From the NCBI GenBank assembly GCA_029251375.1, contig JAQXDL010000017.1, positions 1 through 36,297 on the forward strand: DNA of 36,297 bases. Direction: 5' to 3'. Position 1 is the first letter of the stretch. Each line of letters begins with the position of its first letter. The position numbers and the translations under genes are program-made. This DNA is from Pseudomonadales bacterium (lineage in GTDB: Bacteria; Pseudomonadota; Gammaproteobacteria; Pseudomonadales; Azotimanducaceae). Positions 17,236-25,407 of the stretch are shown here, piece after piece. The notes below the pieces were generated by a model. That model searched no databases. It was not told where the DNA came from and saw only the letters and a program-made list of their open reading frames with translations.

Positions 17236-18039
17236 ATGAGAATACTCAAGCACAGCATCGTAATGCTGCTAATAACCTCTTTGACTGGCTGCGGTTTCAT
17301 CAGTGGCTTGTTCAACAAAAATGATGTTGATGACGATGTGTCCAATTTGCTCAATGAGCCGACGGCGAAAAAACAATGGTTCTGTTACGGCAGCCAAGTA
17401 GGTAAAGCATGGGAATGTGAGAATGCACCTGATGAGAGTAAAATTTCGCCCATCAAACCTAAAGCTAAAGCTGCCAAAACTAACCCAAGCAACTCGATAC
17501 AGTCTGTGGCGGAGCGCTCGACGCTTATCCTTGCTGACAACCAAGATAATTTAGGCAATATCGCACCAACAACGCCAGCAACTACAACAACTACAACAAC
17601 AACAACGGCAGCCTCAAATTCTGTTCAAGATAACGTAGCAGCCGAAAGCAACTCTACGATGCAAACCGCTACGAAGACAGCCACGGCTGCATCGAAACAA
17701 ACAAACACCGCCCCAGCGACACCCCTGGCGATTGTTGAAAACAAAGCCCAGCTACTTGATGCGCCCCGCAACTTTTATGCGGTTCAACTGCTAGCGCTCA
17801 AACGCGAGTCGGATCTTCTCGAGTATGCCAGGATCAATGGTATTCCAGAGCCCCTATATATGCCGATCGCTTCCGGAGGAACTAACTGGTATGTGCTTTT
17901 ACTGGGTGTTTACGCTGACAAGCAGAGTGCAGAAACAGCGATGGCAAATTGGGAGAAAACGAAAACCCTAAAGATCAGACCCTGGATACGACAGCTTGGT
18001 CAGCTGCAGGATGCCATGCGCGCCGCTCAAGAAGGATAG
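17236..18039 (+). CDS. SPOR-domain lipoprotein
   Basis: A 267-residue predicted lipoprotein. A signal peptide ends in SLTGC (Cys19); I start at the ATG at 17236 because it places a short basic n-region before the hydrophobic core, while a reading from 17197 adds 13 residues. The middle is low-complexity, rich in Thr, Ala and Ser, with a pure Thr run encoded by ACA/ACT repeats (17581-17607). The C-terminus (about 178-258, from NFYAVQLLALK to RPWIRQL) fits a SPOR domain, which binds denuded septal glycan strands. A distinctive N-terminal element has two Cys in W-F-C-Y-G and W-E-C-E (Cys50, Cys61), possibly a disulfide. The stop is 6 bases before selA. Confidence 0.7.
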   Translation: MRILKHSIVMLLITSLTGCGFISGLFNKNDVDDDVSNLLNEPTAKKQWFCYGSQVGKAWECENAPDESKISPIKPKAKAAKTNPSNSIQSVAERSTLILADNQDNLGNIAPTTPATTTTTTTTTAASNSVQDNVAAESNSTMQTATKTATAASKQTNTAPATPLAIVENKAQLLDAPRNFYAVQLLALKRESDLLEYARINGIPEPLYMPIASGGTNWYVLLLGVYADKQSAETAMANWEKTKTLKIRPWIRQLGQLQDAMRAAQEG

Positions 18040-18045
18040 ACGATA

Positions 18046-19455
18046 ATGACGGCTGCATTTTCTAAACTGCCAAGCGTGGATAAGCTGTTATTAGCATCTG
18101 CTGACCTTATCTCCATTTACGGCCGCACCGAAGTCAAACACAGTTTTCAAAAAGCGCTGATGCAAAGACGCGCTAACGCAACAAATGAAAATCCCAATGC
18201 TTTGAACGCCGATGCAGGCAGTGCCATCGAAATCATTGAAGCTATAAAACGTCAGGTAACACAAATACTTGATCGTGAAAACGCAGCGAAACTGGTACCT
18301 GTTATCAACCTCACCGGCACCGTGCTTCATACGAATCTAGGACGGGCGGAGTTGCCTGAAACCGCCATCAACGCTATCCAACAGGTCGCTATGGGTTTTA
18401 GTAATCTGGAGTACGATTTACAAACTGGCCAGCGTGGAGACAGAGATAGTCACGTAGAAGACTTACTACGAAAAATTACCGGAGCTGAAGCTGCCACCGT
18501 CGTGAACAATAACGCCGCAGCGGTGTTACTCACACTCAACACGTTAGCAGCCAATAAACAGGTACCCGTTTCACGGGGTGAGCTGGTTGAAATAGGAGGC
18601 TCGTTTCGTATACCAGAAGTCATGCAACGCGCCGGTTGTCATCTTGTAGAAGTTGGCGCGACCAATCGCACACACCTGAAAGATTATGAGCAACAGATCA
18701 ACGCCGAGACGGCGCTGTTGATGAAGGTTCATACAAGCAACTATGAAATATTAGGGTTTACCCAAGCAGTATCGGACAAGGACATTGCAACGCTCGCAGA
18801 CCAACATCACATCCCTAGTGTATCTGACCTTGGTAGCGGCACATTAGTTGACTTGTCAAAATGGGGCTTGCCTTACGAGACGACAGTAACCGACACGCTC
18901 AAAGCGGGTATAGATGTCGTCACATTTTCAGGCGACAAACTTCTTGGTGGTCCACAATGCGGCATTATCGTCGGCTCCTCTGCTCTCATCAAGCAAATCA
19001 AAAGCAATCCAATGAAACGTGCTTTGCGAGTCGATAAGATGACTATAGCCGCCCTGTATGAGGTACTTAAACTCTATTTGGACCCCGATACACTTTGTCA
19101 AAATATACCAACCCTTCGCTATTTAACGAAGCCGTTAGCTGATATACGTGAAATGGCTGACAGCCTAGTCGAACCCTTTACAAATTGTTTAGCAGGTATT
19201 GCAGATGTAACGACCTCACCTTGCGAAAGCCAGATTGGCAGTGGCTCGTTACCGATAGATCTACTTGCTAGCTACAGCCTGAAAATAACGCCATTACAGC
19301 CTTCGGATTCGTCTCTAACAAATTTATTGGCACGCTTTCGAAAATTACCAACGCCAGTCATCGGCCGACTCAAAGATGGGTCGATTTACTTTGATCTGCG
19401 AACGCTCAAAAATCCGAGTCAACTTATCGACCAGCTGGACAAACTCCCAAAATGA
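18046..19455 (+). CDS. selA: L-seryl-tRNA(Sec) selenium transferase SelA
   Basis: A 469-residue PLP enzyme that converts seryl-tRNA(Sec) to selenocysteyl-tRNA(Sec) with selenophosphate. Visible features: the N-terminal tRNA-binding helix region (1-70), NLTGTVLHTNLGRAELP (88-104), VNNNAAAVLLTLN and the PLP lysine in TFSGDKLLGGPQCG (Lys298). E. coli SelA has 463 residues, so length is normal. AAGGA overlapping the end of the SPOR gene is the ribosome binding site. It overlaps selB by 4 bases (ATGA). The other selenium genes, selC and selD, are not in the window. Confidence 0.97.
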   Translation: MTAAFSKLPSVDKLLLASADLISIYGRTEVKHSFQKALMQRRANATNENPNALNADAGSAIEIIEAIKRQVTQILDRENAAKLVPVINLTGTVLHTNLGRAELPETAINAIQQVAMGFSNLEYDLQTGQRGDRDSHVEDLLRKITGAEAATVVNNNAAAVLLTLNTLAANKQVPVSRGELVEIGGSFRIPEVMQRAGCHLVEVGATNRTHLKDYEQQINAETALLMKVHTSNYEILGFTQAVSDKDIATLADQHHIPSVSDLGSGTLVDLSKWGLPYETTVTDTLKAGIDVVTFSGDKLLGGPQCGIIVGSSALIKQIKSNPMKRALRVDKMTIAALYEVLKLYLDPDTLCQNIPTLRYLTKPLADIREMADSLVEPFTNCLAGIADVTTSPCESQIGSGSLPIDLLASYSLKITPLQPSDSSLTNLLARFRKLPTPVIGRLKDGSIYFDLRTLKNPSQLIDQLDKLPK

Positions 19456-21344
19456 TCATCGCAACTTCTGGTCACGTTGATCACGGTAAGACAAGCCTCG
19501 TTAGAAGTCTGACGAATATAGAGACAGACAATTTAAAAGAAGAAAAAGCCCGTGGCTTAACAATTGATCTTGGCTACGCTTACATCCAACAGGAAGCAAG
19601 TGACGATCTTGAAGGTAAATTGTCTATTGGTTTTGTCGATGTGCCTGGTCATAGTCGTTTCATATCTAACATGCTGGCTGGCGTTGCCGGCATAGACTTT
19701 GGTCTATTAGTCATCGCCGCGGACGATGGCCCAATGCCTCAGACGCTTGAACATCTCGCCATTTTAGATTTGCTAGGAATCTCTAAGGGCATTATTGTCA
19801 TTACAAAAATTGATCGCGTCGACGACGAACGCATTAAAGTCGTTAACGATCAGATTAAAGAACTTGTGATGGACACGGTGCTCGCGGATGCTGATATTTT
19901 ACAAGCCTCAAGTACGACTGGCGAAGGCATTGAAAAACTAAAGAGAGAATTATGGCGACATGCAAGAGAACACCAATCGCAGCCAATTGACGGCCACTTT
20001 CGATTAGCCATTGATCGCAAGTTTTCGATCAAAGGTGCGGGCTTGGTTGTCACCGGCTCTGTCTACTCCGGCAAAGTATTTGAAAATGATGAGTTATGGC
20101 TCCTACCGAGCCGATCACCGGTGCGAGTTCGTTCGATTAGGCGTCAAAACTCTTCGGCCAGCAGAGGTTTTAGCGGCGATCGTTGTGCAATAAATATCAC
20201 TGGTGATTTCGATCGAAACCTCATCTCCCGAGGTTCTTGGCTTTCAAGCACGCCTGACTTGCCATTAGCAAATCGAATCGACGTCAAAATCAAAGTGCTT
20301 CGTGACGAAACAAAACCCCTTAAAAATGGTACGCCGGTACATATTCACTGCGGTGCCGCACATGCCACAGGCAGGCTTGCCACCCTAAATGACAAACAAA
20401 TTCTGCCAGGACAAAGCGGTCTCGCTCAGTTGATTTTGGAACAACCGCTGAACGTCTGTTGGGGTGATCGACTCATTATTCGCGATCAAGCGGCAAGCCG
20501 CACGCTCGGAGGGGGTTGGGTTGTCGATCCATTTGCTCCGGCCAAAGGTAGAACAAAAACGGACCGGATTGACGTGCTAAACGCGCTGCAAACGTTGGAG
20601 CCGCGCAGTCGCTTAACCGAGGTCGTTAAATGCAGTGTCGATGGCTATCCGATTAAACAGTTCGAGCAAGCTGCCAATGTTCGAGTTGAAACAACCGGCG
20701 ATACTGAGATACAGACTTCAAACGATCGGTATTTTCTCACACAGCAAATCCAAAAATTGACACAAGAGATTTGCCAATGCCTCGAAGTGTTTCACAGCAG
20801 CAACCCAAACATTGCAGGTATGCCAAAGACTGACATTAGAAAACAGGTGGATAAACCACTAACAATTTTCGATTTTGTGATGAATCAATTAGTCGCGACC
20901 GCAGAGATCACGAGAGATGGGCAGCTTTATAAACTTACTCAGTATGCCCCTTCACTTAATCCCGCAGCTCAAAAATTCTGGGAAAAGTTAGAACCGCTAC
21001 TGACTCAGGAGCCGACCAAACCACCGGTTATACATGATCTTGCTAAACGCCTTGGATTACCGCCGGCTGCGGTAGACAAGTTACTCGATAACCTTTTGAA
21101 AGCCGGGCTAATTGTTAGGCCGGTCAAGAATCGTGTTTTTCTACCCAGTGCGGTGTCCGCTTTAAAACAACAAGCGATTGCACTGGCAGCAACGAACAAT
21201 GACGGGCAATTTACTGTCATAGAGTTTCGAGACCTAACCGGTATTGGCAGAAACCTATGCATTGAGATGCTCGAGCATTTTGACAATACCGGCTTTTGTA
21301 AGCGATTCGATAACTATCGAATTATTCAAGACAAATCACGTTAG
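19452..21344 (+). CDS. selB: selenocysteine-specific elongation factor SelB
   Basis: A 630-residue translational GTPase delivering Sec-tRNA to UGA codons marked by a SECIS hairpin. G1 is GHVDHGKT (7-14), switch I EKARGLTIDLGYAY (31-44), G3 DVPGH (63-67) and G4 TKID (118-121). Domains II and III follow (about 175-370), then C-terminal winged helices (about 380-630) that bind SECIS RNA. Length is close to the E. coli protein (614). Translation is coupled to selA through an ATGA overlap. Eight bases separate its stop from the SDR gene. Confidence 0.97.
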   Translation: MIIATSGHVDHGKTSLVRSLTNIETDNLKEEKARGLTIDLGYAYIQQEASDDLEGKLSIGFVDVPGHSRFISNMLAGVAGIDFGLLVIAADDGPMPQTLEHLAILDLLGISKGIIVITKIDRVDDERIKVVNDQIKELVMDTVLADADILQASSTTGEGIEKLKRELWRHAREHQSQPIDGHFRLAIDRKFSIKGAGLVVTGSVYSGKVFENDELWLLPSRSPVRVRSIRRQNSSASRGFSGDRCAINITGDFDRNLISRGSWLSSTPDLPLANRIDVKIKVLRDETKPLKNGTPVHIHCGAAHATGRLATLNDKQILPGQSGLAQLILEQPLNVCWGDRLIIRDQAASRTLGGGWVVDPFAPAKGRTKTDRIDVLNALQTLEPRSRLTEVVKCSVDGYPIKQFEQAANVRVETTGDTEIQTSNDRYFLTQQIQKLTQEICQCLEVFHSSNPNIAGMPKTDIRKQVDKPLTIFDFVMNQLVATAEITRDGQLYKLTQYAPSLNPAAQKFWEKLEPLLTQEPTKPPVIHDLAKRLGLPPAAVDKLLDNLLKAGLIVRPVKNRVFLPSAVSALKQQAIALAATNNDGQFTVIEFRDLTGIGRNLCIEMLEHFDNTGFCKRFDNYRIIQDKSR

Positions 21345-21352
21345 GAGCTTAG

Positions 21353-22171
21353 GTGAAATCATTTAGAGGAAAAGTCGCGGCTATTACTGGCGCAGGTTCA
21401 GGTATGGGCCAAGCCATCGCCAGGTCCCTCGCCAGCCAAGGTTGTCATATCGCTATCTCGGATATTGACGAAGCTAACTTGCAACAGACAGCGGAATCAC
21501 TAAGCCGGTACACGGTTAAGGTTTCTACTCACCCACTTGATGTGGCAGACCGAGCCGCAGTCGAAACATTCGCTGAAGATGTCGTTGCTAACCATGGTCA
21601 AGTCCACATGGTGTTTAACAATGCCGGCGTGTCAGTTACCGATTCAGCTGAACACATGAGCTACGACGATATGGAATGGCTTATGAACATAAACTTTTGG
21701 GGGGTGATTTATGGAACTAAATCCTTCCTACCCTATCTGCAACGCGTTGACGATGCCCACATTATTAACACATCTTCGATATTTGGTTCGATTGCTGTGC
21801 CCAGCCAGTCTATCTATAACGCATCGAAATTCGCTGTAAAAGGCTACACTTTTGCGCTGCGGCAGGAACTCGCGGAAACACATATCAATGTTAGTTGTGT
21901 TCAGCCAGGCGGCGTAAAGACAGGCATAGTCAACAGTTCCCGTTATGTGCCGCAGGACAATGCATCAGCAACCAAAGAAGAACTCTCAGAGCAATTTGAA
22001 TCAATGGCACAACTGACATCGGAACAGGCTGCTGAACAGATATTGCGTGGTGTACTAAAAAACAAAGCCCAGATACTTGTCGGTAAGGACGCTAAATTCG
22101 CCGCGCTAATCGAGCGTATCTTACCCATTGGCTACCAGAAGCTGATTGGTAAAGTTCTCGATAACCCTTAA
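21353..22171 (+). CDS. SDR family oxidoreductase
   Basis: A 272-residue classical short-chain dehydrogenase. The Rossmann motif is TGAGSGMG (12-19), Asp37 after beta-2 (ISDID) favours NAD(H) over NADP(H), NNAG occurs at 89-92, and the catalytic residues are Ser142, Tyr155 and Lys159 (YNASK). The start is GTG, supported by AGGAG six bases upstream. It directly follows selB and may ride on that transcript; no known link to selenium metabolism. Substrate cannot be inferred. Confidence 0.85.
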   Translation: MKSFRGKVAAITGAGSGMGQAIARSLASQGCHIAISDIDEANLQQTAESLSRYTVKVSTHPLDVADRAAVETFAEDVVANHGQVHMVFNNAGVSVTDSAEHMSYDDMEWLMNINFWGVIYGTKSFLPYLQRVDDAHIINTSSIFGSIAVPSQSIYNASKFAVKGYTFALRQELAETHINVSCVQPGGVKTGIVNSSRYVPQDNASATKEELSEQFESMAQLTSEQAAEQILRGVLKNKAQILVGKDAKFAALIERILPIGYQKLIGKVLDNP

Positions 22172-22509
22172 CACTGGTATACAGCCACTAGCAGCACTTC
22201 AAAGGCTTACATCAAAACTACAAGACGCCAGGCGCTAACCCAGATCTTTGATCCAAAAAATTGATCCAGAAATTTGAGAGCAGTGATGACAAGATTAAAA
22301 CAAAGGGTTAGACGCTCTCCAATAGCCACGTTGCGCCAAGGTCATGTATAGACGAATGTTCAAATGCTATGCAATGATTGGCTTTCTAATGCGCCAACCG
22401 ATCATTGGCAACGCTGTAGCAGCCGTGCAAAGCAATCTTGATTGGACAAACTTCTAATTGCCCGCTTGCACCATCGCAAGTATGCGTTCAGCTTTAAACT
22501 TTATGAAAC
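22172..22509. other. intergenic region after the sel cluster
   Basis: This is 338 bases with no gene I can support. I looked for tRNA-Sec (selC), which often lies near selA/selB, and saw neither its long extra arm nor a matching T-arm. It contains a short 13-bp repeat (22248-22280) and an imperfect hairpin around 22375-22415 with no T-tract. Confidence 0.5.
22248..22280. repeat. 2.5-unit tandem repeat of 13 bp
   Basis: TTGATCCAAAAAA (22248-22260) is followed directly by TTGATCCAGAAAT (22261-22273) and the start of a third unit. It is too short to be significant alone, but its period matches the longer arrays near 5307, 25258 and 27371. Confidence 0.5.
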
Positions 22510-22755
22510 TTGAGTATCGCGCGGTTTAATGACAATAGTCAGGCCGGTCTCAAACCTTTCGCGGCCAACGAACTAAATTATTACCTGAAGGCAGCTACGC
22601 CATTAGGTTACCCCGACGCACAGTTTGGCCTTGATGAAATCTATGAAAGAGGCAGAGGTGTAAAACGCTACAAAGCCGCCGCCCTTAGCTGGTATCGACT
22701 CGCCAGCCAACAGGGCCATAAAGAGGGCAAGACAAAAAGTCTCACGATTAGGTGA
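22510..22755 (+). pseudogene. Sel1-like repeat fragment, probable gene remnant
   Basis: An 81-codon open frame starting at TTG with a stop immediately upstream (22504). It contains one and a half Sel1-like (TPR-related) repeats: YYLKAATPLGYPDAQFGL then IYERGRGV and ALSWYRLASQQGHKEG. Functional Sel1 proteins normally have several repeats and a signal peptide; this piece has neither and breaks off in mid-repeat. No good ribosome binding site or start codon is visible. It could be a small adaptor, but a decayed fragment is more likely. Confidence 0.5.
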
Positions 22756-22794
22756 TTAGCTAAAATTCGCAAATGACGTGACTAATTAGGACGG

Positions 22795-23649
22795 TTAACT
22801 ACCGACATGGTTTATGCCACGACGATGCAAATATCGGTCAATTAGCCAACGCGATATCGCAACCGGTCCAGGAATAGTTGGCAACGCATCGCATTCAAAC
22901 CATTGCGCATCTGCAATTTCATCTTCCTGCAAGACGATATCGCCGGATTCATATTGCGCAAAAAAGCCAAGCATTAGAGAATTGGGAAACGGCCAAGGTT
23001 GGCTACCCATGTATTCAAGATCGCTGACGACTACACCAACCTCCTCTTTCACCTCTCGTGCTACGGTATCTTCAATGGACTCGCCCGGCTCAACAAATCC
23101 AGCAAGCGTGCTATACATACCTTTTGGAAAGTTGTGATTTCTTGCCAGCAAGACTCTGTCGCCGTCATGCACAAGAGTAATGATTGAAGGTGAGAGCCGA
23201 GGGTAGGAGTGAACACCGCAGTGTGCGCAAATCATAGCCCGATCAGATTGATGTAACTCTGCTATCGCACCGCAGCGACCACAAAATTTATGTGTCTTGT
23301 ACCAATCTAGGACTTGCAGGGCTCTTCCTGCTAAAGAAAATAGGTGATGCTCAACTTTACCGAACAAACTTCGCAAGCCCGACCTTTTGTCTTTTGGTAG
23401 AGCTGCACTAAGCGCATAACAAGCCACACCATGCCACTGTCCTAAATAATGACTTGTATCTCTAGTATCACTAGGAATTTCCAACATCAATGGGTCAAGG
23501 CTAGATACTGGCGTCCAGTTTCCACTCGAATCGAAATGTTGATAGATTTCTTGGCCGTCAAAAACAAAGTACAAAGCATTGTCTGGAATAATACTGGGGC
23601 TTTTTACGGCGGGCTCGAACCCTGAAAATACTTCAGGCCAACTAGGCAT
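22795..23649 (-). CDS. nudC: NAD(H) pyrophosphatase / NAD-RNA decapping hydrolase NudC
   Basis: A 284-residue Nudix hydrolase that cleaves NAD(H) to NMN(H) and AMP and removes NAD caps from RNA. A zinc ribbon (Cys123, 126, 141, 144) precedes the Nudix box, Gly184 to Val206, which fits GX5EX7REUXEEXGU exactly (REVKEEVGV at its end). The NudC-specific SQPWPFPNSLM follows. The start overlaps the dnaQ 3' end by 8 bases, so the two genes are probably coupled. Confidence 0.95.
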   Translation of the reverse strand: MPSWPEVFSGFEPAVKSPSIIPDNALYFVFDGQEIYQHFDSSGNWTPVSSLDPLMLEIPSDTRDTSHYLGQWHGVACYALSAALPKDKRSGLRSLFGKVEHHLFSLAGRALQVLDWYKTHKFCGRCGAIAELHQSDRAMICAHCGVHSYPRLSPSIITLVHDGDRVLLARNHNFPKGMYSTLAGFVEPGESIEDTVAREVKEEVGVVVSDLEYMGSQPWPFPNSLMLGFFAQYESGDIVLQEDEIADAQWFECDALPTIPGPVAISRWLIDRYLHRRGINHVGS

Positions 23650-24370
23650 CTTGCACTCCTGTTTCCGAACGTCGCCATACAGCCCCGTCCGATGAATCGT
23701 CTATTTGATCCAACTTCTCTTCATGATTTTGCAGTTCATCAAGACTTGCATGGATCACCCTCAATGGTTTTCTATTGGCACTCAGCCGCTTTATCGATGA
23801 TGATTGTTGCTGCCGGTCTTCTGCTGAATCTGCACCCAGACCCAGACTGACCTGACCACCCGTCATCAGCAGATAGACATCCGCGAGTATCTCAGCATCT
23901 AACAATGCGCCATGAAGGTCTCGTTGGGAGTTGTCAACACTATATCTTTTGCACAAAGCATCTAGATTATTTTTTTGACCCGGATGTTTTTTACGGGCGA
24001 TTGCAAGGCTATCAATAACCGAGCAAACATCGCTAATTTTGCCTAGTCGTGGGGAAACTCTTTTCATCTCCGCATCGATAAAAGCCAAATCAAATGCTGC
24101 GTTATGAATAACTAACTCAGCTCCAGTTACGAACTCTCGAAATTCTTCCCATACATCTGCAAACAACGGTTTGTCAGCTAGAAACTCTGGCGTAATGCCG
24201 TGCACCTCTAGTGCACCCTCATCAATGGCACGCTCAGGGTTTATGTACTGATGATAATGACGACGCGTCAGCTTTCGATCGAGAACTTCGACGCAACCTA
24301 TTTCAATAATGCGATGCCCCTGACCTGCATCAAGCCCTGTGGTCTCGGTATCTAGAACAATTTGTCGCAC
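23642..24370 (-). CDS. dnaQ: DNA polymerase III epsilon subunit (proofreading exonuclease)
   Basis: A 242-residue DEDDh 3'-5' exonuclease, the proofreader of the replicative polymerase. Catalytic residues are Asp7 and Glu9 (LDTETTG), Asp94 (HNAAFDLAF), His153 and Asp158 (HGALLDAE). After the catalytic domain, QVSLGL (173-178) fits a beta-clamp binding motif, and a flexible tail of about 60 residues could contact the alpha subunit. The usual neighbour rnhA is absent: 115 bases separate this gene from the upstream methyltransferase. It overlaps nudC by 8 bases. Confidence 0.95.
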   Translation of the reverse strand: MRQIVLDTETTGLDAGQGHRIIEIGCVEVLDRKLTRRHYHQYINPERAIDEGALEVHGITPEFLADKPLFADVWEEFREFVTGAELVIHNAAFDLAFIDAEMKRVSPRLGKISDVCSVIDSLAIARKKHPGQKNNLDALCKRYSVDNSQRDLHGALLDAEILADVYLLMTGGQVSLGLGADSAEDRQQQSSSIKRLSANRKPLRVIHASLDELQNHEEKLDQIDDSSDGAVWRRSETGVQDA

Positions 24371-24485
24371 GATTTGATGGTCTCCTGAGTTTCGATTCTT
24401 TTTAAGTCTTTATGATGACAATGCATTTTATTTTACCGACTTTCCGAAGTAGAGTCGTCAGCGGTCACTCAAACACATCGCTTGA

Positions 24486-25271
24486 TTATTCTTTTGGCGG
24501 CAAATTACGTGTTGACACATCTCTACCCGCAGCCGGTCTCGATGGACGCACCACACTTAGTTGACCGAAGGCTTTTTGTTTACTCCAGGTTGGCTTGATC
24601 GGAATCATGGTACTTTTCTGCTTACGCGCGACCATAATGTACACCGAACCGAAAGGCAGACTGAGGCTGCGGCTTAAGCCCTGAGAATAATCAGGCGCCT
24701 TCGCGCTAAGTTTGGATTGCAGCGGCAAGCCATAAGTACTGTAGTGGGTCCGATCGACCTTGAAATTCAAAAGATTTAACCAATCCATTAATCGACCTGG
24801 GCGAATAAAATTTCCATTCCACGGCGCATGACCGCGCAGTTTCGCGAAAGGTTTCCAAACACCCCAACTACTTAGCGGGTTAAAGCCAACAATAACGATT
24901 TGTCCCATCGGTAACGCAACACGCGCAACTTCACTCAACAACATTTGAGGTGACGAGCTAAAATCAAGCAGATGGTGCAATAAGATGACGTCGATACTGT
25001 CATCTTCCAAAGGGAGTTGGTTGTCTTGCGAAACGAATGAGCCAAAGCACTGGTGAATCGATTTGTTGGGCTGTGCAAGACTGAATTTATGACCTATCGG
25101 GCTGGCGTCGTATAAACTTTCAGATTGAACGCTCATCTGCATCAAATGGTAACCGAAGTAACCTGACAGAAGCTGGTCCAAAATGGCTTGCTCCGTATTC
25201 TTGACGGATATACCTAACGGTGAATCGAACCAATCATCAATTTTCTGCATCTGTTCTCTCTTCAGATCCAT
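24486..25271 (-). CDS. SAM-dependent methyltransferase, YafS-like
   Basis: A 261-residue class I methyltransferase of the type found beside rnhA-dnaQ in gammaproteobacteria (YafS in E. coli). The clearest motif is LPLEDDSIDVILLHHLLDF (about 86-104), typical of methyltransferase type 11, followed by EVARVALPMGQIVIVGFNP. Motif I, normally a glycine-rich SAM loop, is poorly preserved. The C-terminal 30 residues are basic and Pro-rich. Substrate is unknown. The ATG at 25271 has GAGG eight bases upstream; Met8 is a possible alternative. The start codon lies inside an imperfect tandem array with a period near 12 bp. It is divergent from mltD. Confidence 0.75.
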   Translation of the reverse strand: MDLKREQMQKIDDWFDSPLGISVKNTEQAILDQLLSGYFGYHLMQMSVQSESLYDASPIGHKFSLAQPNKSIHQCFGSFVSQDNQLPLEDDSIDVILLHHLLDFSSSPQMLLSEVARVALPMGQIVIVGFNPLSSWGVWKPFAKLRGHAPWNGNFIRPGRLMDWLNLLNFKVDRTHYSTYGLPLQSKLSAKAPDYSQGLSRSLSLPFGSVYIMVARKQKSTMIPIKPTWSKQKAFGQLSVVRPSRPAAGRDVSTRNLPPKE

Positions 25272-25328
25272 CTTCGAATCCTCTCTTCGAACAGCCCTTC
25301 GACCGCTCTTCAGATCCTCTAATCGACC
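25258..25328. repeat. imperfect tandem repeat, about six units of 10-13 bp, across the methyltransferase start
   Basis: On the plus strand, units start at 25258, 25270, 25283, 25295, 25306 and 25319, each resembling CTCTTCGAACC. CTCTTCAGATCC occurs exactly at 25258-25269 and 25306-25317, and CTTCGA at 25272, 25285 and 25297. The first unit is inside the methyltransferase coding region; the rest forms its leader and includes the ribosome binding site. Confidence 0.7.
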
Positions 25329-25407
25329 ACTGACGTCAATAGTAGTCTGATCTAATACCCATTATACTCTAACATCGCCTTTACACTCTGAGTCACTTAA
25401 CGTAATT

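Noticed and set aside
22172-22509. tRNA-Sec (selC) gene next to selB
   Set aside because: No T-arm, long variable arm or UCA anticodon arm could be assembled from either strand.
25261-25330. tRNA T-arm-like words (TTCGAATCC) near the methyltransferase start
   Set aside because: The words are units of the local tandem repeat; no cloverleaf flanks them.
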